From Bacteroidota bacterium (GTDB lineage Bacteria > Bacteroidota > Bacteroidia > UBA7662), in NCBI GenBank assembly GCA_016868875.1, contig VGFN01000003.1, positions 1 to 38,703 on the forward strand: 38,703 nt of DNA, given 5' to 3'. A program made the translations under genes and the position numbers. Positions 1 to 9,406 of this stretch are shown in pieces (positions within the stretch are counted from its first letter, which is position 1; the number at the start of each line of letters is the position of its first letter). The notes beneath the pieces are model-generated. The model ran no database searches. It was not told the DNA's origin and saw only the letters and a program-made list of their open reading frames with translations.

Positions 1-120
1 CTGCCCGCCTTTGAGGGATTTCTTGACTACGGCGATGAAGGCTTCCACACTTTGGGCTACATCGACTCTTTCGACTCCGGTTTCGTCTGCAATCTGGCGG
101 ATCAAATCAGCTTTGGTCAT
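1..120 (-). CDS. HU/IHF-family DNA-binding protein, N-terminal part (continues beyond the left window edge)
   Basis: Reverse-complement translation from ATG at 120: MTKADLIRQIADETGVERVDVAQSVEAFIAVVKKSLKGGQ, which matches the HU N-terminal helix pattern. No stop before the edge. Confidence 0.85.
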   Translation of the reverse strand, partial: MTKADLIRQIADETGVERVDVAQSVEAFIAVVKKSLKGGQ

Positions 121-246
121 GATTTAGGTTTTAAAGGTTTGAAAAGTATAAAAAAATTAGATTGATAAGAAAAATCAGTAAAGGTATTTGGGTGAAATAA
201 GCGTTATTTTGGTTGGAAATAGGCCTTCTTTTTCTTAAAAGGAGGG

Positions 247-254
247 CAAATATA
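247..254 (-). promoter_or_regulatory. Candidate Bacteroidota -7 element (TATATTTG) for the HU-like gene
   Basis: Minus strand reads TTGGTTAAACCTCAAGGATGTGTCTTATATTTG. It matches TAnnTTTG with an upstream TTG about 22 nt away. Motif match only. Confidence 0.35.
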
Positions 255-311
255 AGACACATCCTTGAGGTTTAACCAATCCTTTGGGAACGGAACCAAA
301 ATTATTTTACA

Positions 312-1394
312 TTGCTAAAGAATTACAAACCGTTGTGGATTAGGCGTTTGATGAAGTGGTATGATGCCGATAAGCGGGTAATGCCATGGAGGGGGAGCAG
401 GGACCCGTATGTGATTTGGCTCTCCGAGGTGCTTTTGCAACAGACCAGGGTGGAGCAAGGAACCCCTTATTTTCTACGCTTTTTGAAGGCATACCCCACC
501 GTGGATGCCCTGGCAAGTGCGCCCTTGGACGATGTTCTTCGGTTATGGCAAGGATTGGGTTACTACCGAAGGGCGCATTTGATGCATCAAACCGCCATAA
601 TCATCACTCAAATCGGTCAATGGCCTCAAGATGTTGAGGCGCTGAGGCGTTTACCTGGAATTGGGGTGTATACGTCGGCGGCTATTGCCTCCATTGCTTT
701 TGAACGACCTGTACCGGTCATTGATGGCAATGTCATCCGGGTTTTGTCCAGGGCCTTTGGGGCCACTGTTCCCTACGATCGTCCGGAAGGCATGCGGTGG
801 ATACAGGATGCAGCAACCCATTTGCTCTCATCAAGCAGACCCGGGGATTATAACCAAGCCATGATGGACATGGGAGCCGTTTTGTGCAAGCCCAAAAATC
901 CCCTATGCAATGCCTGTTTTTGGTCAGATCGTTGCATCGCCAAGTTGGAAGGTCGTATCGCGGATTTGCCAGCCAAATCGCGACGAACGATGATTGTCAA
1001 AGAGAACCTGCATTATTTCGTAATCCTGTGCAAGGGCTATGTGGCACTGATCAAAAGGCCAGATGAGGGGATATGGGCAGGACTGTATGAGTTTTACAGG
1101 GTGGAGGGTTTGCAGAAGAAGCCGCCGCTGGACCACAATCTGTTTTCAACGGGCCAGACCGTCCAAGTTATCAAGCATCCCTTATCGCATCGGGCGCTGA
1201 CCATCCATTTGGCGGTAACCTTATCCCAAGAACGACCGGAGATACCCCATGCTGTATGGGTCAAGTTGGATCAGCTGCATGAATTTCCCATGCCCAGGCC
1301 TTTGGAATTGTATGCCCGGGAGTTAACTTTGGAATATGGGAGGACTCAACAAAGCCATGCTCATCGGAAACCTCGGCAAGGACCCCGAAGTTAA
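312..1394 (+). CDS. mutY: A/G-specific adenine glycosylase
   Basis: SEVLLQQTRVEQG, LPGIGVYTSAAIASIAF, VIDGNVIRVLSRAF and the Fe-S cluster motif C-x6-C-x2-C-x5-C (CKPKNPLCNACFWSDRC). Start is TTG at 312; ATG at 351 is an alternative. Confidence 0.93.
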   Translation: MLKNYKPLWIRRLMKWYDADKRVMPWRGSRDPYVIWLSEVLLQQTRVEQGTPYFLRFLKAYPTVDALASAPLDDVLRLWQGLGYYRRAHLMHQTAIIITQIGQWPQDVEALRRLPGIGVYTSAAIASIAFERPVPVIDGNVIRVLSRAFGATVPYDRPEGMRWIQDAATHLLSSSRPGDYNQAMMDMGAVLCKPKNPLCNACFWSDRCIAKLEGRIADLPAKSRRTMIVKENLHYFVILCKGYVALIKRPDEGIWAGLYEFYRVEGLQKKPPLDHNLFSTGQTVQVIKHPLSHRALTIHLAVTLSQERPEIPHAVWVKLDQLHEFPMPRPLELYARELTLEYGRTQQSHAHRKPRQGPRS

Positions 1395-1734
1395 AGTTTT
1401 GGATAACGGCGCCAAAATTGCCACCTTTCCTTTAGCCACATCAGAAACATACAAGGATAGAGAAGGCAATAAACAAACCCGGACCGAATGGCACAATATT
1501 GTTTTGTGGCGTGGTTTGGCGGATGTCGCGGAACTTTATTGCCGCAAGGGGGGGCAGGTCTACATCGAAGGGAGGCTGTCGACCCGTAAATGGGACGATA
1601 AGGATGGGCACACCCGGTACACAACGGAAATCATCGGCGATCAAATGGTGCTCTTGTCCAGGGCGGATGTTCAGGGTTCCGCCACAGGCTCTTCAGCCCC
1701 TCCGTCTGAGCCTTCGTCGGATCTCCCTTATTGA
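1336..1734 (+). CDS. ssb: Single-stranded DNA-binding protein
   Basis: MGGLNKAMLIGNLGKDPEVK...TEWHNIVLW...GGQVYIEGRLSTRKWDDKDG, a typical SSB OB-fold, ending SSDLPY. Overlaps the mutY 3' end out of frame. Confidence 0.93.
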   Translation: MGGLNKAMLIGNLGKDPEVKVLDNGAKIATFPLATSETYKDREGNKQTRTEWHNIVLWRGLADVAELYCRKGGQVYIEGRLSTRKWDDKDGHTRYTTEIIGDQMVLLSRADVQGSATGSSAPPSEPSSDLPY

Positions 1735-1774
1735 ACCCCAGCTTCGCTCTAGGATATAGACGACCCCACAACCT

Positions 1775-3097
1775 ATGGATGACCCCCCGGAAGAACTTTT
1801 TTTGGCTGTTGATTTGGGCCTAGGCACCTGGCCCCTGCTCATTATTTTTTTTGTATTATGCTCAGCGATATTTTCCGCCAGTGAAACAGCATATTTTTCT
1901 TTGAGCCGATTGAATTTGGATCAATTAAGAAATTCCGGATTGCCTTCTGATCGCAGGGTCTTGCGCCATCTTTCCAATCCTAAGCGTCTATTGGCGAATT
2001 TGCTTATTGGAAATAATGTAGTGAATCTAACCATCATTCTTTTGTTCTATTATTTGTTATTTAAGGTGTTGACTTTTCCGGGGATGCCTTGGTTGCCGGC
2101 CTTGCTTCAAACCTTCGGAGTTACCGCAATCATTGTTTTTGCAGGAGAGGTCTTGCCCAAGGTTTACGCGTACCGAAACCCCATGGGTGTTGCCCGATGG
2201 TTCAGTTGGCCCTTGCAAGTTTCAGAGTTTCTCTTCAAACCGGTCATTTGGCTGTTGATGCAAAGTTCAGGCTTCATGGATCGTTGGATGGTATCCAAAC
2301 ATGTGCAAGTCTCCAAGGACGAAATTAATCAGGCCATTGACTTGACTTTTGGGGCGGAGAGCAATCGTGGCGGATCTGAGAAGGACCTGCTCAAAGGTAT
2401 TGTTAAATTTGGAGAACTCGAAGTCAGGCAAATCATGGTCCCACGCCAGGATATTCAAGCAATTGATTACCAGGCGACATTGGAGGAGATTCTACCTCAA
2501 TTACGCGACTGGGGGTATTCCCGAGTTCCTGTTTACCGCGAGAGCTTGGATCAAGTAGTGGGTATCTTGTACCTCAAGGATTTGTTTTCCAGGCTCAATC
2601 AGAATAAGAGTTTTCGATGGCAGGAATTGTTGCGTAAACCATATGTCGTCCCCGACACCAAACACCTTGATGAGCTTTTTACAGAATTCAAAGCCAGAAG
2701 AATGCATATGGCCTTGGCGATTGATGAATACGGAGGTGTTTCGGGATTGGTGACTTTGGAAGATACTTTGGAACAAATCATCGGTGAAATTCAGGATGAA
2801 TTCGATACGGATGAACAACGGCTGTGTCGGCGCCTGGATCGAGATTCCTATTGGGTTGCCGGTAAAATGCTCTTGCAGGATTTGTCCAGAGAAACAGGGT
2901 GGGATTTTTCGCCGTTTCAGCCTAGCTTGGAGGGAGTGGAGACTTTAGCGGGCTTGGTCCTGGAATTGGAGGGGAGAATTCCTCTGCAAGGGGAGGTCTT
3001 TCATCATCACGGTTTTGAATTCAAAGTCATTCAAGCGGATCATCGCAGGATCATGGCCATGCACCTGACGTATCAAGTGCCCTCCAAAACGGCATAA
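1775..3097 (+). CDS. gldE: Gliding motility-associated protein GldE (CNNM/DUF21 transmembrane + CBS pair + CorC/HlyC domain)
   Basis: DUF21-like N-terminus (FSASETAYFSLSRLNLDQLR), CBS region (IMVPRQDIQAIDY...GYSRVPVYRESLDQVVGILYLKDL) and CorC_HlyC-like tail. Followed directly by gldD. Confidence 0.85.
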   Translation: MDDPPEELFLAVDLGLGTWPLLIIFFVLCSAIFSASETAYFSLSRLNLDQLRNSGLPSDRRVLRHLSNPKRLLANLLIGNNVVNLTIILLFYYLLFKVLTFPGMPWLPALLQTFGVTAIIVFAGEVLPKVYAYRNPMGVARWFSWPLQVSEFLFKPVIWLLMQSSGFMDRWMVSKHVQVSKDEINQAIDLTFGAESNRGGSEKDLLKGIVKFGELEVRQIMVPRQDIQAIDYQATLEEILPQLRDWGYSRVPVYRESLDQVVGILYLKDLFSRLNQNKSFRWQELLRKPYVVPDTKHLDELFTEFKARRMHMALAIDEYGGVSGLVTLEDTLEQIIGEIQDEFDTDEQRLCRRLDRDSYWVAGKMLLQDLSRETGWDFSPFQPSLEGVETLAGLVLELEGRIPLQGEVFHHHGFEFKVIQADHRRIMAMHLTYQVPSKTA

Positions 3098-3789
3098 TGA
3101 GGCAAGTACTTTCTCAATTTCTTCGAGTTAAGGCCAAGCGTGTAAGCGTTATAACAGCCATGTTATTGATGGTAGGAGGATATCATTTTTTCGTCTCTTG
3201 TCAATCCGACGACCCTGTGGCCAGGCCCTATGCCTATGCTCGCGCGATACTCCCGGCAGTTCAGCCGGCTCAATATCGGGGGAATTGCCTTCCGGTGACT
3301 TTTGATTACAATGCTGCAGCCAAACCTGTCTGCGTGAATCCATCAGAACTCCCTCATAACTCGTCGAAGTCTTCACTCAATGATCCTCAATGGCTGAATT
3401 TGTCCTATCCCGCATTGGGAGCTCAATGGCACCTATCCTATCATCCCATCGCGGGTGTTCGCTACCAGGACAGGCGTCAGGTTGAACGGAGGGACGCTTT
3501 GGCGGTGTTGATGGCTGAAACCCAGCGTATGACCTTTAAGCATACCCTTAAGGCAACAGCGATTGAAGAGGAAATTATCAGTTACCCGGAACACAAAGTT
3601 TATGGAACCTTGTACGTAGTTGGCGGCGATGCTGCAAGCCAAACCCAATTTTATGTGACGGATAGTGTTAAGCATTATTTACGGGGTTCACTCTATTTTG
3701 AAGTAAGTCCCAACAGCGATTCCTTGCAGCCTTACAGCGCCTATCTGCTAAAGGATATGCGGCGAATTTTGGCGACATTGCGCTGGTAA
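3097..3789 (+). CDS. gldD: Gliding motility lipoprotein GldD
   Basis: N-terminal hydrophobic segment ending in a lipobox-like FVSC followed by QSDDPVARPYAYARAILP. Start overlaps the gldE stop (TAATG). Confidence 0.8.
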   Translation: MRQVLSQFLRVKAKRVSVITAMLLMVGGYHFFVSCQSDDPVARPYAYARAILPAVQPAQYRGNCLPVTFDYNAAAKPVCVNPSELPHNSSKSSLNDPQWLNLSYPALGAQWHLSYHPIAGVRYQDRRQVERRDALAVLMAETQRMTFKHTLKATAIEEEIISYPEHKVYGTLYVVGGDAASQTQFYVTDSVKHYLRGSLYFEVSPNSDSLQPYSAYLLKDMRRILATLRW

Positions 3790-3823
3790 GGTATGGGGAC
3801 TTGAGTGTCAATTCAATTGACGT

Positions 3824-5929
3824 ATGCCAGAACATCCTTTGTTTTATGATTTAGCCTACCTAAAAGGGATTGGCCCGCAACGCGCTGCTTGGCTCGAATC
3901 GGAACTGAGATTGAAGACTTACTATGACTTGTTAACCTATTTCCCATACCGTTACCTCGACAGATCTGAGGTTCATTCCTTGGGGACACTGGTCGAAGGT
4001 CCCGCATTTGTGCAAACCCGAGGCAAAATTCTACGGATCGAAAGGGTAGGGGTAGGCAAAGCAACTCGTTTGGTGGCGACTCTTGCCGATGGCCAACATT
4101 TCTTGGAGTTGATTTGGTTTCAATCGGTTCAGTGGGCGGAATCCAGCATACGCCAAGGGGAAGAGTACCTTGTGTTTGGAAAAGTGAGCCAATACAAGGG
4201 GCAGGCTCAAATGGCGCATCCTGAGTTGACCTTATGGGACGAGTGGAGCAAGAAATCAGGACCGCCCCTCAGCCCTATGTATTCCTTGACCGATAAATTA
4301 AGGCAACGAAATTTGAACAACCGTTGGTGGATGGGTGTCGTCCGTCAAGCCCTCGATCAAGTTTCGGGTAATGTTTCTGAAATTTTGCCGGCCTATGTCG
4401 TGGATGCAGAGTCCTTGATGAACCGCTGGGAGGCCATGGAGCAGGCTCATTTCCCGGATGATCCTGCGCAATTGGCCAAGGCCCTCCACCGCTTCAAATT
4501 CGAAGAATTGTTCTTTTTGCAATTCGGGGTATTGCGACTCAAAAACAACCGAAAATTCCAAAATCCTGGACCCGTTTTTGAAAAGGTGGGGGATATGTTC
4601 CTGCGGTTTTTTCATGAACGTTTACCTTTTGAACTTACCGATGCCCAGAAACGTGTGATCAAAGAAATTCGTGCAGATCTTGGAACAGGTAGGCAAATGA
4701 ATCGTTTGCTGCAGGGTGATGTGGGCAGTGGCAAGACCATGGTGGCGTTGATGAGCATGTTGTTGGCTGCAGATAACAGGTATCAAGCTTGTCTGATGGC
4801 TCCTACGGAGTTACTCTCAAGGCAACATTACGATACCATCCAAGCCATGTTGGGTGATTTGCCGATTCGTTGTGGGTTGCTTACTGGTCAGGTCAAGGGC
4901 AAGGCCCGGAAGGAACTGTTACAAGAATTGTTCGATGGAAGTCTTCATCTTTTGGTAGGGACGCACGCTTTGATACAGGAGCATGTGCATTTCGCCAAAC
5001 TGGGCTTGGCCGTTATCGATGAACAGCATCGTTTTGGGGTGGAGCAACGGGCCAAACTATGGGCCAAGGCCGGTCTTGCCCCCCATATTTTGGTGATGAC
5101 AGCTACACCCATCCCCCGAACCTTGGCGATGACACGGTACGGAGATTTGGAGGTTTCCATCATGAATCAATTGCCTGCTGGTCGTAAGCCGGTACAGACT
5201 TTGGTGACCGCAGAGTCCAAACGACTCAAGATGTTTCGTTTCTTGGAACAACAAATGCAAGCCGGGCGCCAGGTTTATGTGGTCTATCCGGCCATCAAAG
5301 AAACCGAGCAAGCGGAGCTTAAATTTTTGTACGACGGGTACGAGGCCATGCTACGCGCATTTCCCCCTCCACGTTTTCATTTGGCGGTGGTGCATGGGCA
5401 AATGAAATCCGCGGATCGAGATATAGAAATGCAGCGCTTTGTGAAAGGTGTCGCCAATTTATTGGTGGCTACTACCGTTATTGAGGTTGGAGTCAACGTT
5501 CCTAACGCTTCCGTGATGGTGATTGAAAATGCCGAGAGGTTTGGTTTAGCCCAGTTGCATCAATTGCGTGGTCGGGTGGGCCGCGGTTCGGAGCAGTCGT
5601 ATTGCATCCTCATGCACAGGGATAAACCTTCGGAGGAAGCCATTCTGCGTTTGCAGGCTTTGGCATCGACCAACGATGGCTTCGAAATTGCCGAAATGGA
5701 CTTAAAAATGCGTGGTCCTGGGGACTTGGCGGGTACTCAACAAAGTGGCAGTATGGAACTCAAATTTTCGGATTTGGTGGAAGATAGCCACTTGATGTAC
5801 AAAGCGAGGGTGCATGCCGAACGGATTTTGGCGGCTGATCCACATGGTACGGGTGAGCTAAGCGGTAAATTGGTTAGTGCTTACGCCAGGTTTTATGGTC
5901 AAGGCAAAAATTGGAGTAAAATATCGTAA
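3824..5929 (+). CDS. recG: ATP-dependent DNA helicase RecG
   Basis: LLQGDVGSGKTMVALM, VIDEQHRFGVEQRAKL, MTATPIPRTLAMTRYGDL, QLRGRVGRGSEQSYCIL and the N-terminal wedge domain. Confidence 0.96.
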   Translation: MPEHPLFYDLAYLKGIGPQRAAWLESELRLKTYYDLLTYFPYRYLDRSEVHSLGTLVEGPAFVQTRGKILRIERVGVGKATRLVATLADGQHFLELIWFQSVQWAESSIRQGEEYLVFGKVSQYKGQAQMAHPELTLWDEWSKKSGPPLSPMYSLTDKLRQRNLNNRWWMGVVRQALDQVSGNVSEILPAYVVDAESLMNRWEAMEQAHFPDDPAQLAKALHRFKFEELFFLQFGVLRLKNNRKFQNPGPVFEKVGDMFLRFFHERLPFELTDAQKRVIKEIRADLGTGRQMNRLLQGDVGSGKTMVALMSMLLAADNRYQACLMAPTELLSRQHYDTIQAMLGDLPIRCGLLTGQVKGKARKELLQELFDGSLHLLVGTHALIQEHVHFAKLGLAVIDEQHRFGVEQRAKLWAKAGLAPHILVMTATPIPRTLAMTRYGDLEVSIMNQLPAGRKPVQTLVTAESKRLKMFRFLEQQMQAGRQVYVVYPAIKETEQAELKFLYDGYEAMLRAFPPPRFHLAVVHGQMKSADRDIEMQRFVKGVANLLVATTVIEVGVNVPNASVMVIENAERFGLAQLHQLRGRVGRGSEQSYCILMHRDKPSEEAILRLQALASTNDGFEIAEMDLKMRGPGDLAGTQQSGSMELKFSDLVEDSHLMYKARVHAERILAADPHGTGELSGKLVSAYARFYGQGKNWSKIS

Positions 5930-5964
5930 AGGTTGGTCCCAACGGGATGCCCCCTTTGACCATG

Positions 5965-6126
5965 CTACCTCAAAAAGGCCCGGTAAATCAAGACCAAAAG
6001 ACCGGCAGCAAACATCAAAATGCTGATTCGATTGATCCCGTGCATCATTCTCAAGTTGAAATTCCGGGTTTGGTGAGCCCCTTTGGGTTTAAAGACTTCT
6101 ACAAAATAGTTTAAGAATTTACGCAT
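5965..6126 (-). CDS. Small (53 aa) single-pass membrane protein, DUF6728-like
   Basis: Manual translation of minus strand 6126->5965: MRKFLNYFVEVFKPKGAHQTRNFNLRMMHGINRISILMFAAGLLVLIYRAFLR*. One C-terminal TM segment; resembles small Bacteroidota proteins with a NLRxMHGINxISIxMF core. Below the ORF-track length cutoff. Confidence 0.7.
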   Translation of the reverse strand: MRKFLNYFVEVFKPKGAHQTRNFNLRMMHGINRISILMFAAGLLVLIYRAFLR

Positions 6127-6218
6127 GGTTTGCTGGATTTAATAGAAACACCTACTAATAACCATTTGGTGCGCGAAAGGTTCTTGGGTGGCTTGATTAG
6201 CATGCTGTACGAATTCTC

Positions 6219-7481
6219 TTAACGAATGCCAAGCATTCGGCCACTGTCAAGTCGAAGCAATATGGCAATCATTGCCGTAAAGGACCACAGGGAGGATCCA
6301 CCGTAGCTGATCATGGGTAAGGGAATTCCAATGACGGGCAACAGCCCCAGGGTCATTCCAATATTAATCGTGACGTGAATGAAAATGATGCAACCTACAC
6401 TGTACCCAAATACTCGACCAAAGGTTCCGGGTTGCCTTTCTGCAATCATAAAAATCCTGTACAATAGGAAACCGAAGAGGGAAAGCAGCAACATCGATCC
6501 CCAAAAGCCGTATTCTTCTGCGATGGTACAAAATATAAAATCGGTGCTTTGCTCGGGCACAAAATCAAATTTGGTTTGGGTTCCTTGCAGAAATCCTTTC
6601 CCCCAAAATCCGCCGGAACCAATTGCAATGAGGGATTGGTGCACGTTGTAGCCCGCACCTCGCAGATCATCGACCTTGCCCAACAAAACCAATATGCGTT
6701 GCTTCTGATGCGCAAGTAGAATGTTGTCAAAGGCATACCCGACTCCCGAAACCAAGACCATGGCGGGGATGGTCAATTTGAGGCCGTTGAAGAAGGCCTT
6801 ACGGCTATCTGCGGCCAATACCACATATAAAATCAACACCACCGGAATCGCAACCCACATAGTGTTCAAGCCTAGCCACAAAGTGAGAACGGATAAAAGG
6901 GCGATGGCCAATCCGTAAATCAAATAATTGACAGACAAACCTTCTCGATAATAGACCAGCACAAAGGAGGCATAGACCAAGGCGCTCCCGGTGTCCTTCT
7001 GCAAGAGCAACAGGGCGACTGGGATCAAAAGCCATAAACCGGCCATGATTTGTGAACCAAAATGATCCATGCGAATAGGCCGGTTGGCAAAAAAATAAGC
7101 CACCATCATGGCGGTACTAAGTTTCATGAATTCTGCGGGTTGTAATCGGAACGAACCCAGTTCAAACCAAGCGCGCGCTCCATTTACCTCTCGCCCTAGG
7201 AAAGCCACCGCCAATCCCATGGCCATGCTTATCAAATAAACCAAAGGCCCGCTTTGGTGGTATATGCGGGGATGTATCGACAAGAGCACCATCATAATCA
7301 GCCATGAGCTCACGATCCAGACCATTTGCTTTCCGTAATTTTGTTGGATATCCCAAAGATTCTGATGCTGGGGATTGTACACCGCTGCATATATGGCAAT
7401 CCATCCGATCAAGGTTAGCCCAACATAGGTCCACAACAAAGGTTTGTCAATGAACTGAAAAACGTTTTTCTGCTCCCTCAT
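6219..7481 (-). CDS. rodA: Rod shape-determining protein RodA (SEDS family)
   Basis: Multi-TM SEDS protein with FVPEQSTDFIFCTIAEEYGFWG, GIPLPMISYGGSS and LQPAEFMKLS motifs. Overlaps the mrdA stop by 4 bp. Confidence 0.95.
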   Translation of the reverse strand: MREQKNVFQFIDKPLLWTYVGLTLIGWIAIYAAVYNPQHQNLWDIQQNYGKQMVWIVSSWLIMMVLLSIHPRIYHQSGPLVYLISMAMGLAVAFLGREVNGARAWFELGSFRLQPAEFMKLSTAMMVAYFFANRPIRMDHFGSQIMAGLWLLIPVALLLLQKDTGSALVYASFVLVYYREGLSVNYLIYGLAIALLSVLTLWLGLNTMWVAIPVVLILYVVLAADSRKAFFNGLKLTIPAMVLVSGVGYAFDNILLAHQKQRILVLLGKVDDLRGAGYNVHQSLIAIGSGGFWGKGFLQGTQTKFDFVPEQSTDFIFCTIAEEYGFWGSMLLLSLFGFLLYRIFMIAERQPGTFGRVFGYSVGCIIFIHVTINIGMTLGLLPVIGIPLPMISYGGSSLWSFTAMIAILLRLDSGRMLGIR

Positions 7482-9358
7482 CCGGTAATTTTTTTGGGAA
7501 CGGGTAAACTGTCTATGCCCTGTGGCAAGATGCGTGCCTTCAGGATTCTTTCTTCGAGGTCTGGTCGCCTTGTACCTCCCAGCAAATACTTCTCAATCAT
7601 TAGACTAGCTACTGGCGCTGCCCATACGCCGCCAAACCCTGCATTTTCAATTAAAACGGCAATTGCTATCCGAGGATTTTTTCGGGGGGCAAAGCACACA
7701 AAGACGGCGTGATCTTTGCCGTGGGGATTTTGAGCAGTACCCGTCTTACCGCAAATGAGTATGCTATCAATTTTTCCATAGGTTGTCGCTGTACCTCGGT
7801 CTACAACTTTTTGCATAGCATCTTGCACAACCAAAAAGTTCTTTGGCTTAATTGGAATATGAAGCTGTTCTCTGTACTTCATTTTCTTTTGTCCAGTGAT
7901 ACCGATGCTACGTACTAGATGGGGGCGGTGGTAATCTCCTTTATTTGCGAAAATTGCCATGGTATGCGCCATTTGCAAGGGTGTCATCCCAAATTCACCT
8001 TGTCCAATTGCAAGTGAAATAATCGAAGATGATTTCCACCGGTTTTGTCCAAATATTTTATCATAGTATTCTGGTGATGGTAAAATGCCATTCCTTTCGT
8101 TTGGTAAATCAACTTCACACTTACGTCCTACGTTGAATTTCTTCATGTAGTCGTACCATACTTTGTATCCTTCTTTGGGCTTGAGGCCACGGTTTTGATC
8201 CACCATGGTTTTGAACACATAACAATAGTAAGGGTTGCATGATTGCTGAATGGACTCCTCAAGATTTAGTGCCCCGTGGGTGTGCGTGCATTTTACCGTA
8301 TGGTTACCGATAGAATATCCCCCACCGCATGGGAATCTGCTTTCAGGCCGAATTAGTCCAAGTTCTTGCCCTATTAAGGCTTGAAGTGATTTAACAATGG
8401 AGCCAGGAGGATACATGGCTTGAAGTGGGCGATTGAATAAAGGTTTTAAGGGGCTTTTAGCTAGAGATCTGTAGTTTTTGCTTCTCACATTACCAACCAT
8501 TAAATTTGGATCGTAACCAGGCGCTGATACCATTGCAAGAATTTCGCCAGTAGATGGCTCAATGGCGACCACGGAACCGAGCTTATTGGCCATAAGGTTT
8601 TCAGCATAGACTTGAAGCTCAATGTCAAGTCCTAAGTGTAAATCTTCACCGGGAATTGGGAGAGAGTCAAAGCCCCCTTCTTTGTAGGGTCCAACTTCAC
8701 GATTATGTACATCTACATAACGGTATTGAACTCCTTTTTTTCCTTTTAAATAATTTTCGTAGGTTTTTTCGAGCCCGCTTATGCCAATATAATCCCCTGA
8801 TTGGTATTCTCCATTGGATTTGGCAATTAATTCAGGCGAGACTTCCCCAACATATCCAAGTAAATGGGCTGCATTTGGATATAAATAGGTCCTAACGGTA
8901 CGGGTTTCTGCATAGATGCCACTAAAATCATGAAGTCTCTCTTGCACATTGACAAAGTCCTCAAGCCTGATTTGAGCATGGAGTAGGCTAGGTTTGAATT
9001 TTGAATAAGTAGCCGCTTTGAGGAGCCTACCTTTGAGTTCTTTCGGGGAAATTCGAATTAAATTGGCCAGTTCAGTAGTGTCAAGGGGTTTTGGCAGTTC
9101 ATTTGGAACAACCATTAAGTCATAAATAGGCCTGTTTACTACAATTTTCCGGCCTTTTCTATCAAATATTATTCCCCTTGGAGGGTAGGAATTTACTCTT
9201 CGTACAGCATTTTGTTGGGCCAACTCACTGTATTCTTCATTGATAACTTGCACATTGAACAGCCTTACTAAAAAAAAAGAAAAGACAATTAGCACCACAC
9301 TTAGAATCAGCAAATGCCGAATTTCTTTGCTTGATTTTGAATCATTTAAATTGGGCAT
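7478..9358 (-). CDS. mrdA: Penicillin-binding protein 2 (peptidoglycan D,D-transpeptidase)
   Basis: PPRGIIFDRKGRKIVVNRP, transpeptidase motifs (YPPGSIVK SxxK region; SCN; KTGTAQNPHGKDHAVFVCFAP). Confidence 0.95.
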   Translation of the reverse strand: MPNLNDSKSSKEIRHLLILSVVLIVFSFFLVRLFNVQVINEEYSELAQQNAVRRVNSYPPRGIIFDRKGRKIVVNRPIYDLMVVPNELPKPLDTTELANLIRISPKELKGRLLKAATYSKFKPSLLHAQIRLEDFVNVQERLHDFSGIYAETRTVRTYLYPNAAHLLGYVGEVSPELIAKSNGEYQSGDYIGISGLEKTYENYLKGKKGVQYRYVDVHNREVGPYKEGGFDSLPIPGEDLHLGLDIELQVYAENLMANKLGSVVAIEPSTGEILAMVSAPGYDPNLMVGNVRSKNYRSLAKSPLKPLFNRPLQAMYPPGSIVKSLQALIGQELGLIRPESRFPCGGGYSIGNHTVKCTHTHGALNLEESIQQSCNPYYCYVFKTMVDQNRGLKPKEGYKVWYDYMKKFNVGRKCEVDLPNERNGILPSPEYYDKIFGQNRWKSSSIISLAIGQGEFGMTPLQMAHTMAIFANKGDYHRPHLVRSIGITGQKKMKYREQLHIPIKPKNFLVVQDAMQKVVDRGTATTYGKIDSILICGKTGTAQNPHGKDHAVFVCFAPRKNPRIAIAVLIENAGFGGVWAAPVASLMIEKYLLGGTRRPDLEERILKARILPQGIDSLPVPKKITG

Positions 9359-9406
9359 GTGTTGGCGGAAACTTATTAATTACCGTGTAATTAAAATAAA
9401 ATTCGT

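Noticed and set aside
5930-5964. Possible terminator GTTGG-TC-CCAAC after recG
   Set aside because: Stem is only 5 bp with a 2-nt loop and no U tract.
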